From contig CAJXLA010000004.1 of assembly GCA_913055795.1 (NCBI GenBank), forward strand, positions 1-59,290: a stretch of DNA of 59,290 bases, read 5' to 3'. Of the stretch, positions 1-9,703 are shown in pieces (position 1 is the first letter of the stretch; every line of letters starts with the position of its first letter). The notes beneath the pieces are model-generated. The model ran no database searches. It worked only from the letters and a program-made list of their open reading frames with translations, and was not told where the DNA came from. Source of the DNA: an uncultured Alcanivorax sp. Its GTDB lineage: Bacteria > Pseudomonadota > Gammaproteobacteria > Pseudomonadales > Alcanivoracaceae. The translations under genes were made by a program, and so were the position numbers.

Positions 1-51
1 CAGGGCGAGCTGACTGGAGCGCGTGGCAATACGCACGGGATCGCGGCTCAT
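1..51 (-). CDS. hemC: Hydroxymethylbilane synthase, N-terminal fragment (runs off the window)
   Basis: Only the first 17 codons are inside the window, read leftward from an ATG at 51. They give MSRDPVRIATRSSQLAL, the standard HemC start (an RIATR-x-S-x-LAL motif at the first beta strand). The enzyme polymerises four porphobilinogens to hydroxymethylbilane in cytoplasmic haem synthesis. A possible -10 (TACACT) lies at 91-86. In Pseudomonas and relatives hemC sits next to algZ/algR, and an AlgZ/AlgR-type pair lies just upstream here, which supports the call. The rest of the gene is outside the window, so integrity cannot be judged. Confidence 0.85.
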   Translation of the reverse strand, partial: MSRDPVRIATRSSQLAL

Positions 52-142
52 GAAAACAACCGTCGCGGCCGATCAGGGAAAGGGCAGTGTACAGGAATCC
101 GGGTGGGCACCGGACCGGCTGACCGGCCCGGACCCGGACCCG

Positions 143-451
143 TCAGTTGCCGTAAACCACTACCGTATATTCCGCCAGCACACCGAAGAAGTTGGCGGAC
201 TGGACATCCACATGGTGAATCTCGGTAATGCCACCGTTGCGCGCGGCCGTCTGGATGCTCGCATCACCGGACGCCACCACGCCCAGAATCGAGCGGGCAC
301 TGGCCCGGCCCACACGCTGGGGCTCTTCCGGGGAGGCGGTAGCGGTCAGTGGTGCCTGAACATTGGAATAGACAAAGCCGTTCACCGGCGCCTGGGCGAC
401 GGCGCATCCGCCCAGCAGCGTGGCCAGCAACAAAACCGTTATCCGTTTCAT
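143..451 (-). CDS. TRL-like family lipoprotein
   Basis: A 102-residue protein with a lipoprotein signal: KR, a hydrophobic run and a lipobox LLGGCA with Cys at about residue 16. The mature part (GFVYSNVQAPLTAT, GRASARSILGVVASGD, then an I-E-H-V-D pattern and a C-terminal YTVVVYG) matches my memory of the small TRL-like family, whose function is unknown. It is expected to be anchored in the outer or inner membrane facing the periplasm. It lies between hemC and the algR-type gene on the same strand, with 76 bp to the latter. No tRNA is seen beside it despite the family name. Confidence 0.75.
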   Translation of the reverse strand: MKRITVLLLATLLGGCAVAQAPVNGFVYSNVQAPLTATASPEEPQRVGRASARSILGVVASGDASIQTAARNGGITEIHHVDVQSANFFGVLAEYTVVVYGN

Positions 452-527
452 GTCGAACCTCTTGTTGTTGTGTTCTCAATGGGGCCCGTGCGCCCCCGGC
501 GCGGACCGATCACCGAGCATAGCACCT

Positions 528-1274
528 TCACATGCGTTGCATCACCTTGCGCAACCCGGGCACATGGCGGCGGCTGACCGTGAGCCGGTCGTCCAGCCCG
601 CGCAGACGCACCTGATAATGACCCTGTTCGGCCAGTTCCATACCTTCCAGGTAATCCAGCGCCACCAGCGCATTGCGATGAATGCGCACGAAGCGATCGC
701 CGAATTCGTCTTCCAGTTCCTTCAGGGTCTCGTCGATGAGCACCTCCCCCTCGGGCCAGCGCACGGTGACGTATTTCTGATCCGCCTGGAAATAGCGGAT
801 CTCATTGACCGGCACCAGTTCGAGGCCCTTGTGCGTGCGAGCGCTGATATGCTGGCGCTGATTGGAGCTTTCCTCGTCCAGCCCCACTTCCTCTTTCACG
901 GTTTCGAGTTGAACCCGGTTGAGACTGCCGGCCCGCTCCAGAGCCGCGGCCAGGTCATCCCGATTGATGGGCTTGAGCAGATAGTCCACGGCATGGACCT
1001 TAAAAGCCTGCAACGCATGTTCGTCAAAGGCCGTGCAGAAGATGACCGCCGGGGGACGCTCCGTATTGAGCAAGTGGGAAGCCGCTTCCAGGCCGTCCAT
1101 GTCGGGCATGCGAATATCCAGCAACACCACTTCCGGCTGGGTGCGTTGAGCCTCGCTCACCGCCTCACGGCCGTCGGCCGCTTCCGCCACAACCGTTACG
1201 CCCTCGATCTCTTCGGCGAGGCGTTTGACTCGCCCCCGGGCCAGTTGCTCGTCATCACATACCAGTACCCGCAT
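528..1274 (-). CDS. algR: LytTR-family response regulator (AlgR-like)
   Basis: A 248-residue protein. Residues 1-115 are a receiver domain with the acidic pocket at D7/D8, phospho-acceptor D53 in VVLLDIRMPD, and Lys in YLLKPI. Residues about 140-248 are a LytTR DNA-binding domain (ADQKYVTVRW, LKELEDEF, FVRIHRNALV). The ATG at 1274 was chosen because the receiver begins there and GGGGAA precedes it; longer in-frame starts only add unrelated residues. The partner kinase gene ends 83 bp upstream. In Pseudomonas the equivalent controls alginate, twitching and biofilm genes; the targets here are unknown. The symbol rests on synteny with hemC and argH. Confidence 0.85.
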   Translation of the reverse strand: MRVLVCDDEQLARGRVKRLAEEIEGVTVVAEAADGREAVSEAQRTQPEVVLLDIRMPDMDGLEAASHLLNTERPPAVIFCTAFDEHALQAFKVHAVDYLLKPINRDDLAAALERAGSLNRVQLETVKEEVGLDEESSNQRQHISARTHKGLELVPVNEIRYFQADQKYVTVRWPEGEVLIDETLKELEDEFGDRFVRIHRNALVALDYLEGMELAEQGHYQVRLRGLDDRLTVSRRHVPGLRKVMQRM

Positions 1275-1357
1275 AAATGTTCCCCCAGGCTCCAAGGGAT
1301 TGGAAACGTCTTGATGGACTCCGTTATACGCGATTTCGCCCCCGGCAGGAAAGCCGG

Positions 1358-2404
1358 TCAACCGCGCCAGGCTGGATAGACGATTTCCACCTCGTAGCAA
1401 TCATCCAGTTCCCGCGCATTGATTCGCGCACGCTGTCCATAGAGTGCCGTCAAACGGTGACGGATGTTTTCCAGCGCCATGCGGTTGCCGCCATGCTGAG
1501 TGTGCTGCTCGGGCAGCGCATTGCTCACCGACAGTCGCACCATGTTGTCACGCACCTCGGCGCGGACCTGAACGGTGCCACCCCGGGACAGCGGCTGGAT
1601 ACCATGATAGATGGCGTTCTCCAGCAGCGGCTGGAGGGTCAGCAACGGCACCGTTACCGCATGCTGATCCAGTCCCTCCAGATGCCATTCCACCTGGAGC
1701 CGATCCCCCAGTCGCAACTGCTCGATATGGATATAGCGCCGGCAGAGGTCGAGCTCATCGGCAAGCGGCACTTCATGCCCGGCCTCCTTGAGGCTGGCCC
1801 GGAACAGCCGGGACATGTCCTCCACCACCTGCTCCGCGGTGTCCGGATCCACGGCGATCAGGCTGGCAATGATATTCATGCTGTTGAACAGGAAATGCGG
1901 CCGGATGCGCGATTGCAGTGCCTGAATGCGTGAATTGAGCTCGGCACGCTCCTGGCGCTTGAGCTGCTCCTGAACATAGAAATAGCGCATCATGACGCCG
2001 GTAATAACCGCGGCAATGGCTACATGCACCCAGATGCGCTGGTCCCAGACAGCGTAATCCGGATCCGTGGTGGCCACTACCCAGGCCAGTGCCAGACGCC
2101 AGGCGAGACTGAACACGAAAGTCGCCAGCACCACCACGGCCACCACCAGCGTGGACGCCCAGGCGCGCGGCAGGGCTGACACCCAGTGCTTGAGCAGGCA
2201 CAGCACGCCGGCCGAGGACAATGCCACCCATTGCACGAACAGCGAGACCCGGGCAAAGCGCGCCACACTGAGATCATCATAGAGCCCGCCCACCAGGGTG
2301 AGAACAATGGCCAGCAACTCCGCGCCTACAACCACCACCAGTACGGACTGGCCGGCGCAGAAATCCGGCAGAAAGGTTTCCCCTTCGTTCACTTGCCTCT
2401 GCAT
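1358..2404 (-). CDS. algZ: LytS/AlgZ-type sensor histidine kinase
   Basis: A 348-residue membrane kinase. Four hydrophobic segments occupy roughly residues 20-145. They are followed by the His_kinase motif ALQSRIRPHFLFNSMNII, where the His before FLFN is the phosphorylated residue. An atypical short ATPase region follows (LLENAIYHGI N-box, then RLTALYG). This domain set defines the LytS/YehU class, which pairs with LytTR regulators such as the gene just downstream. The start at 2404 has AAGGGGAA six bases upstream. It is divergent from argH, as algZ is in pseudomonads. The signal sensed is not apparent. Confidence 0.85.
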   Translation of the reverse strand: MQRQVNEGETFLPDFCAGQSVLVVVVGAELLAIVLTLVGGLYDDLSVARFARVSLFVQWVALSSAGVLCLLKHWVSALPRAWASTLVVAVVVLATFVFSLAWRLALAWVVATTDPDYAVWDQRIWVHVAIAAVITGVMMRYFYVQEQLKRQERAELNSRIQALQSRIRPHFLFNSMNIIASLIAVDPDTAEQVVEDMSRLFRASLKEAGHEVPLADELDLCRRYIHIEQLRLGDRLQVEWHLEGLDQHAVTVPLLTLQPLLENAIYHGIQPLSRGGTVQVRAEVRDNMVRLSVSNALPEQHTQHGGNRMALENIRHRLTALYGQRARINARELDDCYEVEIVYPAWRG

Positions 2405-2456
2405 CGGCTTCCCCTTGTTGCCCGTTTGATAACCCGGCCCGACCCATGCGGGAAAT

Positions 2457-2464
2457 GCTATACT
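2457..2464 (+). promoter_or_regulatory. Possible extended -10 promoter element of argH
   Basis: TGCTATACT contains a TGn extension and a -10 hexamer (TATACT, 2459-2464), placed about 58 bases before the argH ATG in the 118-bp region shared with algZ. No good -35 sits at 16-18 bp, which is common for extended -10 promoters. The call is by eye only. Confidence 0.35.
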
Positions 2465-2522
2465 ACAACCTTTTCCGAACAGGCCCCTGCGCGGGCTTGT
2501 CATCCACGGCAGGACTTCCCCC

Positions 2523-3911
2523 ATGACGGACAGGCAACAGCATCAGCTCTGGGGCGGACGCTTCAGCGAATCCACGGACGCCTTCGTCCAGGCCTTTACC
2601 GCCAGCGAAGCCTTCGACCGCCGACTCTACGAACACGATATCCGCGGCTCCATCGCCCACGCCACCATGCTGGCCGAAAACGGCGTCCTGACCCGGGACG
2701 AGCGCGACACCATTGTGCAGGGGCTGAACGAGATCCGCGCGGAAATCGAGGCGGGCGAGTTTCAGTGGTCGGTGGAACTGGAAGATGTGCACATGAACAT
2801 CGAGGCGCGGCTGACCGCGAAAATCGGTGATGTCGGCAAAAAACTGCACACCGGGCGCAGCCGCAACGATCAGGTGGCCACAGATCTGCGCCTGTGGCTG
2901 CGCGAGCGCATGGACGAAACCGATGGCGAGCTGACCCGGCTGATGCGCGCGCTGCTGGATCAGGCCGAGACCGAAGCCGACACCATCATGCCCGGCTTTA
3001 CGCATCTGCAAAGCGCGCAGCCGGTCACCTTCGGCCATCATCTGCTGGCCTGGTTCGAGATGCTGCGCCGGGACCGTCAGCGCCTGCTGGAATGCCGCGC
3101 GCGCGTCAATCAGCTGCCGCTGGGCGCGGCCGCGCTGGCCGGCACCACCTACCCCGTGGACCGCCAGCGCACCGCCGAACTGCTGGGCTTCGATGGCGTG
3201 TGCGAGAACTCGCTGGACGCGGTCAGCGACCGCGACTTCGCCATTGAATTCTGCTCGCTGGCCGCGCTCTGCATGACCCATCTGTCGCGCATCAGCGAAG
3301 AACTGGTGCTGTGGACCAGCGCGCAGTTTCAGTTCATCGACCTGCCGGATCGTTTCTGTACCGGTTCGTCCATCATGCCCCAGAAGAAAAACCCGGATGT
3401 GCCCGAGCTGGTGCGGGGCAAGACCGGCCGGGTCAACGGCGCGCTCATCAATCTGCTCACCCTGATGAAGGGCCAGCCGCTGGCCTACAACAAGGACAAT
3501 CAGGAAGACAAGGAACCGCTGTTCGACAGCGTCGATACCCTGCGCAACTGCCTGCGCGCCTTTGCCGACATGATGCCCGCGCTCGAACCCAAACGGGCCA
3601 ACCTCCGGGCCGCGGCCGGGCGCGGCTTCGCCACGGCCACGGATCTGGCGGATTATCTGGTGCGCAAGGGTGTCGCCTTCCGCGACGCTCATGAGATCGT
3701 GGGGCAGGCCGTGGGCCGGGCCCTGGAGGACAACCGCGATCTGGAAGAGCTCAGCCTGGCCGAGTTGCAGCAATTCAGCGAGGTCATCGAGGCGGATGTG
3801 CACGAGATTCTCACGCTGGAAGGCTCGGTGAGCGCGCGCAATCATATCGGCGGCACCGCCCCGGAGCAGGTTCGCGCCGCTGTGGAACGGGGGCGCCAAT
3901 GGCTCGCCTGA
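2523..3911 (+). CDS. argH: Argininosuccinate lyase
   Basis: A 462-residue member of the fumarase/aspartase superfamily. It cleaves argininosuccinate to arginine and fumarate, the last step of arginine synthesis, as a cytoplasmic homotetramer. The N-terminus [18 protein letters not shown] is typical. The signature loop [20 protein letters not shown] carries the catalytic Ser, and [14 protein letters not shown] holds the conserved His region. Length matches the family. It starts the rightward block, and its 3' end overlaps lptM by 13 bp. No defect is seen. Confidence 0.97.
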   Translation: MTDRQQHQLWGGRFSESTDAFVQAFTASEAFDRRLYEHDIRGSIAHATMLAENGVLTRDERDTIVQGLNEIRAEIEAGEFQWSVELEDVHMNIEARLTAKIGDVGKKLHTGRSRNDQVATDLRLWLRERMDETDGELTRLMRALLDQAETEADTIMPGFTHLQSAQPVTFGHHLLAWFEMLRRDRQRLLECRARVNQLPLGAAALAGTTYPVDRQRTAELLGFDGVCENSLDAVSDRDFAIEFCSLAALCMTHLSRISEELVLWTSAQFQFIDLPDRFCTGSSIMPQKKNPDVPELVRGKTGRVNGALINLLTLMKGQPLAYNKDNQEDKEPLFDSVDTLRNCLRAFADMMPALEPKRANLRAAAGRGFATATDLADYLVRKGVAFRDAHEIVGQAVGRALEDNRDLEELSLAELQQFSEVIEADVHEILTLEGSVSARNHIGGTAPEQVRAAVERGRQWLA

Positions 3912-4020
3912 CGCTGATGCTGCTACTGATCACTGCCCTGTCCGGCTGCGGCCAGAAGGGCCCCCTCTATTTCCCGGACGATGAAGACGAACGGCAAGAG
4001 CAACAGGACGGCAACGACTG

Positions 4021-4021
<1 letters not shown>
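3899..4021 (+). CDS. lptM: LPS-assembly lipoprotein LptM (YifL)
   Basis: A 40-residue lipoprotein. A hydrophobic signal is followed by the lipobox LSGCG and then QKGPLYFP, the hallmark of LptM/YifL; an acidic, Gln-rich tail follows. In E. coli LptM binds the LptD-LptE translocon and helps LptD form its native disulfides, mimicking LPS. The ATG at 3899 lies inside the end of argH, and the stop (TGATG) overlaps the lysA start, so translation is probably coupled on both sides. The order lptM-lysA-dapF is widespread in gammaproteobacteria. Short length is normal for this family. Confidence 0.9.
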
Positions 4022-5262
<1,241 letters not shown>

Positions 5263-5276
5263 GGAGACCCGGGTTC

Positions 5277-6209
5277 ATGTCTGACGACGTACTGCGCACG
5301 CCCGATCACCGCTTCCGGGATCTGCCGGGCTATCCCTTCACCCCCAACTACACGGAAGTGGGTCAGCTGCGCATGCACTATGTGGATGAAGGCCCCGCGG
5401 ATGCCCCGGTGGTGCTCATGCTCCACGGCGAACCCTCCTGGAGTTATCTCTACCGCAAGATGATCCCGATACTCACCGACGCGGGCTACCGGGTGGTCTG
5501 CCCGGATCTCATCGGTTTCGGCCGCTCGGACAAGCTGCGCTATCAGCGTCAGTACAGTTACGACTTTCATTTGCAAACGCTGAACGCCTTTCTGGACAAC
5601 CTGCAGCTCGACGCCATCCATCTGGTCTGCCAGGACTGGGGCGGACTGCTGGGCCTGCGCCTGGTGGCGGCGGAGCCGGAGCGTTTCGCGCGCGTGGTCG
5701 CGGCCAACACCATGCTGCCCGGCTTCCCCGCGAATCATCCGCGTCTCCAGGGCAAGCTGCGCACACGCGACAAAATCGCCGCGGGCCTGGGCTTCGGCGC
5801 CTGGCTGGCGCTGTCCCAGCTCCATCCGTTCTGGCGTGCCGGCCAGATCGTGCAGCTGGGCACGGTCACGAAACTGCCCGAAGCCGTGGTTGCCGCCTAT
5901 GACGCGCCCTTTCCGGACCGCAGTTTCATGGCGGGCGCGCGCATCTTCCCGCGCCTGGTGCCCACCGAACTGCGCGCCAACCGCGCGGCCTGGCAGACCC
6001 TGGTGCGCTGGGACAAGCCCTTCCTGACCGCTTTCAGTGACCGCGACCCCATCATGTCGCCGCTGGCCCGGGTCTTTCAGGAACTGATCCCGGGCGCGCA
6101 CGGCGAGCCCCACACCACGATTCGCGGCGCCAGTCACTTCCTGCAAGAGGACCAGGGCGAAGAGCTGGCGCGGGTCATCGCGGACTGGCTCGCGCACGGA
6201 TCCGCATAG
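5277..6209 (+). CDS. Haloalkane dehalogenase-type alpha/beta hydrolase
   Basis: A 310-residue alpha/beta hydrolase close to haloalkane dehalogenase subfamily I. HGEPSWSYLYRKMIP is the oxyanion loop. VCQDWGG holds nucleophile D120 with W121, the paired halide-binding Trp. FSDRDPIM (D255/D257) supplies the acid and GASHFLQED holds the catalytic H287. Subfamily I enzymes hydrolyse carbon-halogen bonds in small alkanes; the natural substrate here is unknown. The ATG at 5277 follows GAGGAG and comes 14 bp after lysA; upstream in-frame codons belong to another frame of lysA. It is an unusual guest between lysA and dapF. An epoxide hydrolase or other ester hydrolase remains possible. Confidence 0.8.
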   Translation: MSDDVLRTPDHRFRDLPGYPFTPNYTEVGQLRMHYVDEGPADAPVVLMLHGEPSWSYLYRKMIPILTDAGYRVVCPDLIGFGRSDKLRYQRQYSYDFHLQTLNAFLDNLQLDAIHLVCQDWGGLLGLRLVAAEPERFARVVAANTMLPGFPANHPRLQGKLRTRDKIAAGLGFGAWLALSQLHPFWRAGQIVQLGTVTKLPEAVVAAYDAPFPDRSFMAGARIFPRLVPTELRANRAAWQTLVRWDKPFLTAFSDRDPIMSPLARVFQELIPGAHGEPHTTIRGASHFLQEDQGEELARVIADWLAHGSA

Positions 6210-6218
6210 CCGGCAGGG

Positions 6219-6247
6219 TTCCGACGCCGGCGGGCGGGCTCTACAAT
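6219..6247 (+). promoter_or_regulatory. Possible promoter of dapF
   Basis: TTCCGA (6219-6224) and TACAAT (6242-6247) are separated by 17 bp and lie 30 bp before the dapF ATG. A GCCGGC inverted repeat overlaps the spacer and could be a weak terminator stem for the dehalogenase gene. Suggestive only. Confidence 0.35.
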
Positions 6248-6276
6248 AACGCTCCCTTCATAACGACCGGACCATC

Positions 6277-7152
6277 ATGGAACTGCGATTCACCAAGATG
6301 CACGGGCTGGGCAATGATTTCATGGTGCTCGACGCCCTGAGCCAGCCCCTGCCCGCCGAGGGCCTGCCCCTGGCGGCCGACACCATTCGCCGCCTGGCGG
6401 ATCGGCACTTCGGCATCGGCTTCGATCAGCTGCTGGTGGTGCAGCCGCCACCGCGCGAGGGCGTGGATTTCGGTTATGGCGTATTCAACGCCGACGGCGG
6501 CGAGGTGTATCAGTGCGGCAACGGCGCGCGCTGTTTCGCCCGGTTCGTGCGCGAACAGGGCTATATCGACAGCGACGAGATCCGCGTGGCCACCGCCGCC
6601 GGGGAAATGACGCTCACGCTGACCGAGGACGGCCAGGTCACCGTGGCCATGGGCGAGCCGCTGTGGTCGCCGTCCGAGATTCCCTTCAATGCCGAGGCGG
6701 AGGCGGACACCTATACCCTGGAAGCGGTGGGCGAGACCCTGGAGATCTCGGCGGTAGGGCTGGGCAACCCGCACTGCGTGGTGCTGGTGGACAATCTCGA
6801 GCGCGCCCCGGTGAACACCCTGGGACCGGTGCTGGAAAAGCATCCGGACTTCCCCGAACAGGCCAATGCCGGTTTCATGCAGGTGCTCGAACCCGACCAT
6901 ATCCGGCTGCGCGTACACGAACGCGGCGTGGGCGAAACCCTGGCCTGTGGCTCCGGCGCTTGCGCGGCCATGGTCTGCGGCCGCCGCCGGGGGGTGCTGA
7001 GCGACCGCGTCCGGGTATCGCTGCCCGGCGGCGACCTGCTGGTGACCTATAACGGCTCCGGGCAGGTGCGGATGACAGGTCCGGCCACGCGCGTCTATGA
7101 TGGCTTCATTCAACTCGATAACGAAAAATCAGGGGGACGGACCCGCTCATGA
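6277..7152 (+). CDS. dapF: Diaminopimelate epimerase
   Basis: A 291-residue cofactor-independent epimerase that interconverts LL- and meso-diaminopimelate for lysine and peptidoglycan synthesis. The two catalytic cysteines are C80 (QCGNGARC) and C224 (ACGSGACA). The start FTKMHGLGNDF is canonical. It is slightly longer than the usual ~275 residues because of its Arg/Ser-rich C-terminal tail. The last four bases overlap the next gene (ATGA), which suggests translational coupling. It forms the start of the dapF-DUF484-xerC-yigB block known from E. coli. Confidence 0.97.
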   Translation: MELRFTKMHGLGNDFMVLDALSQPLPAEGLPLAADTIRRLADRHFGIGFDQLLVVQPPPREGVDFGYGVFNADGGEVYQCGNGARCFARFVREQGYIDSDEIRVATAAGEMTLTLTEDGQVTVAMGEPLWSPSEIPFNAEAEADTYTLEAVGETLEISAVGLGNPHCVVLVDNLERAPVNTLGPVLEKHPDFPEQANAGFMQVLEPDHIRLRVHERGVGETLACGSGACAAMVCGRRRGVLSDRVRVSLPGGDLLVTYNGSGQVRMTGPATRVYDGFIQLDNEKSGGRTRS

Positions 7153-7862
7153 GTGAAGGCGAGACCATCAACGCGGACCAGGTGGCGGCCTGGCTGCGGG
7201 ATCATCCGGAGTTTTTCGATGAGCGCCCGGAGCTGCTGGAAACCCTGCGCCTGCCGGACGCGCGCGGCGAGGCGGTGTCGCTGCTGGAACGTCAGGCCAG
7301 TGTGCTGCGCACGCGCAACGAGGAACTGCGCGAGCGGCTCCATCACCTGCTGGACGTGGCCCGGGACAATGACCGGCTGTTCGACAAGACCCGCAATCTG
7401 GTGCTGCGGGTCATGGAAGCACGCAACAGCGAGGAGCTGTTCCGCAACCTGATCGATTCCCTCAAACAGGATTTCGGCAGTGACGTCGTCAGTCTGCTGA
7501 TCTATGACCGGGACCTGAACCTGACCGGCGATATTCGTGGCCAGGTGCGCTGCGTGGCCTTTTCCGACCTGCACGAGGCCCTGCGCAACCTGTTGCGCGG
7601 CGATCGGGCGGTGTGCGGCTCTCTGCGCGAAGAAGAACTGCGCGAGCTCTTCACCGAAGCGGCGGACAACGTCAAATCGGCGGCCATGGTGCCGCTGGAA
7701 TGGCAGGGCCGTCAGGGCCTGCTGGCCATCGGCAGCACGGATCCGCGCCATTTCCGCAGTTCCATGGACACGCTCTTTCTGACCCATATCGGCGAGGTGC
7801 TGAGCCGGCGGCTGGCCGATTTCCTTCAAGCCAGTCCGGCGCTGGAGGCCAAGCGGGCCTGA
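7149..7862 (+). CDS. DUF484 family protein (YigA-like)
   Basis: A 237-residue DUF484 protein. The N-terminus (VAAWLRDHPEFFDERPELLETL) is the diagnostic motif. A coiled-coil-like stretch follows (LLERQASVLRTRNEELRERLHHLL shortened here), then a GAF-like domain (residues ~90-225) that ends with FLTHIGEVLSRRLADFL. The family is cytoplasmic and always sits between dapF and xerC in gammaproteobacteria. Its role is not established; a link to chromosome dimer resolution or envelope growth is guesswork from location. The start overlaps dapF by 4 bp and xerC follows after 2 bp. Confidence 0.9.
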   Translation: MSEGETINADQVAAWLRDHPEFFDERPELLETLRLPDARGEAVSLLERQASVLRTRNEELRERLHHLLDVARDNDRLFDKTRNLVLRVMEARNSEELFRNLIDSLKQDFGSDVVSLLIYDRDLNLTGDIRGQVRCVAFSDLHEALRNLLRGDRAVCGSLREEELRELFTEAADNVKSAAMVPLEWQGRQGLLAIGSTDPRHFRSSMDTLFLTHIGEVLSRRLADFLQASPALEAKRA

Positions 7863-7864
7863 TC

Positions 7865-8800
7865 ATGACTGCCCGTGCCGGCCTGGCCGAAACCCTGGAC
7901 GCCTTTCTCGCGGATCAGACCCACGAAAGACGCCTGTCGGCCCATACCCTGGCCGGCTACCGCCGGGATCTGCACAAGGCCGCGAATTTCCTGCGCGAAC
8001 GCGGTATCGAGCACTGGGAAGACGCGGATGTGCACACCATCCGCGCGCTGGTGGCCACCCTGCACCGGCGCGGGCTGTCCGGCAAGAGCCTGCAGCGGCT
8101 GTTGTCCAGCCTGCGCGGGCTCTACCGCTGGCTCATCCGGGAGGCTCGAGTGCACGACAACCCGGCGGAAGGACTGAGCGCGCCGCGTAGCGGCCGCCCC
8201 CTGCCCGCGACCCTGGACCCGGACCAGACCCGGCATTTGCTGGAGCAATCCGGCGACGACGACCCCCTCGCCCTGCGCGATCAGGCCATGATGGAGCTGC
8301 TGTATTCGTCCGGATTGCGCCTGGCGGAACTGTTGTCCCTGGATACCGACACCATTGATCTCGACGTCGGCCAGGTGGAGGTGACCGGCAAGGGCAACAA
8401 GGCCCGGCGGCTGCCCGTGGGGTGCCCGGCGGTGCAGGCGGTACGAGCCTGGCTCCAGGCCCGCCCGGCGCTGGTGAAGGATCCCGACGAAAGGGCGCTT
8501 TTCCTCAATCACCGGGGCAACCGGCTGGGCCCGAGGGGGGTCCAGCAGCGCCTGGCCCGGGCGGCGGTGCAGCGCAACCTGGACGGACGACTCCACCCGC
8601 ACATGCTGCGCCATTCCTTCGCCACGCACATGCTCGAATCCTCCGGGGATCTGCGCGCGGTTCAGGAGCTGCTGGGCCACAGCAGTCTGTCCACCACCCA
8701 GATCTATACCCATCTGGATTTTCAGCATCTCGCACGCATCTATGATGATGCCCATCCGCGTGCCCGGAAGAAGAATCGGGACGACGAATCCGGCACCTGA
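7865..8800 (+). CDS. xerC: Tyrosine recombinase XerC
   Basis: A 311-residue tyrosine recombinase. An N-terminal SAM-like core-binding domain spans residues ~1-100 (LSAHTLAGYRRDL). The catalytic domain has the Arg in SSGLRLAELLSL, Lys in VTGKGNKAR, the H-x-x-R box HMLRHSFATHML, LLGHSSLSTTQIYTHL and nucleophile Y281. With XerD it resolves chromosome dimers at dif during division. The ATG at 7865 comes 2 bp after the DUF484 stop; longer in-frame extensions run into that gene. Placement between DUF484 and yigB supports XerC rather than XerD. Confidence 0.95.
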   Translation: MTARAGLAETLDAFLADQTHERRLSAHTLAGYRRDLHKAANFLRERGIEHWEDADVHTIRALVATLHRRGLSGKSLQRLLSSLRGLYRWLIREARVHDNPAEGLSAPRSGRPLPATLDPDQTRHLLEQSGDDDPLALRDQAMMELLYSSGLRLAELLSLDTDTIDLDVGQVEVTGKGNKARRLPVGCPAVQAVRAWLQARPALVKDPDERALFLNHRGNRLGPRGVQQRLARAAVQRNLDGRLHPHMLRHSFATHMLESSGDLRAVQELLGHSSLSTTQIYTHLDFQHLARIYDDAHPRARKKNRDDESGT

Positions 8801-8858
8801 ACCGCTCCCCGCGCCCGCCTGATTTTCCCGCGCCGGCTTGTGGGCTAGACTGAAGCCC

Positions 8859-9566
8859 ATGCCGGGCTTGCAATTGATCACCTTCGATCTGGACAACACG
8901 CTCTGGCCCGTGGACGAAGTGATTCGCCGGGCCGAGGAAACCACCAGTGGCTGGCTTCAGCGCGAACATCCGGAGGTGGCGGAACAGTTGAGCGCCGACC
9001 GGATCCGCCAGCTGCGCGATCAGCTGGTCACGGAGCATCCGGATTATCTGCACAACCTGACCGCGTTGCGCCGCGACGCCATGGCGGCCGGTTTCGAGGC
9101 GGCCGGCTATGCCCGCCAGGAGGCCCGGACCCGGGCCACGGACGCCTTCCACGTCTTCCACGAAGCGCGCAACCAGGTAGTCTTCTTCCCCGGCGCACTG
9201 GACATTCTGGAAGTGCTCGCGGACTCCTATGAACTGGGCGCACTAACCAACGGCAACGCCGATCTGGAGCGCATCGGCATTGATCACCTGTTCAGTTTCC
9301 ATCACTCGGCGGAAACCGTGGGCCGACGCAAGCCGGCGCCGGACATGTTCCAGGCGGCACTGGAATCCACCGGCATCGCCGCCGAACGTGCCCTCCACGT
9401 AGGCGATCATCCGGAAGAAGACGTCCATGCCGCGCGCGAGCACGGCTGGCACGCCGTCTGGGCCAATCTGCTCGACCACGACTGGCCCGGCCACATCCCC
9501 GAGCACCCGCACCGCATCCACAACCTCCACGAGCTCAGTGATCTGATTGCCTTGCTGGAAGGATGA
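8859..9566 (+). CDS. yigB: HAD phosphatase YigB-type
   Basis: A 235-residue HAD hydrolase with all four motifs: FDLDNTLWP (nucleophile Asp), a Thr/Asn motif II (GALTNGNAD), a Lys in GRRKPAPDMF and GDHPEEDVHAA. The helical C1 cap matches YigB, which in E. coli dephosphorylates 5-amino-6-(5-phosphoribitylamino)uracil in riboflavin synthesis and follows xerC. The ATG at 8859 is preferred to an upstream TTG at 8838. There is no strong ribosome site, and a TAGACT hexamer at 8846-8851 lies so close that a nearly leaderless message is possible. The enzyme specificity is inferred from family and synteny. Confidence 0.85.
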   Translation: MPGLQLITFDLDNTLWPVDEVIRRAEETTSGWLQREHPEVAEQLSADRIRQLRDQLVTEHPDYLHNLTALRRDAMAAGFEAAGYARQEARTRATDAFHVFHEARNQVVFFPGALDILEVLADSYELGALTNGNADLERIGIDHLFSFHHSAETVGRRKPAPDMFQAALESTGIAAERALHVGDHPEEDVHAAREHGWHAVWANLLDHDWPGHIPEHPHRIHNLHELSDLIALLEG

Positions 9567-9574
9567 AAAATAGA

Positions 9575-9699
9575 AGGTGCTAGGTGCTAGGTGCTGGTCA
9601 GGATCTTGAGCCGTAATACCCTGTAAACGCTCATCCCCCCTTGGCTCCTCGCGCCTCTCGCCTAGCTCCTCGGCCCTGGCACCTCGATCCTCGCCCCTC
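9575..9699. repeat. Degenerate 7-bp repeat array in inverted halves
   Basis: At 9575-9595 AGGTGCT is repeated three times on the plus strand. At 9644-9699 eight consecutive heptamers follow the pattern NNNCCTC: GCTCCTC, GCGCCTC, TCGCCTA, GCTCCTC, GGCCCTG, GCACCTC, GATCCTC, GCCCCTC. Read on the minus strand these are [GTC]AGGNNC units, the same heptad as on the left, so the two halves can pair into a long imperfect hairpin. It fills the gap between the convergent yigB and HemS-like genes. Function is unknown; it could help end transcription from either side. Confidence 0.75.
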
Positions 9700-9703
9700 G
9701 GCT

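Noticed and set aside
143-451. tRNA gene suggested by the TRL ('tRNA-associated locus') name
   Set aside because: No cloverleaf or T-loop sequence was found nearby; the family name is historical.
2463-3899. Long open frame antisense to argH (478 codons)
   Set aside because: High GC content produces long antisense frames; the argH strand carries complete motifs and the antisense product is His/Gln/Gly-rich with no domain.
9575-9699. CRISPR array
   Set aside because: The unit is 7 bp with no spacers and no cas genes; it is a short degenerate tandem repeat.
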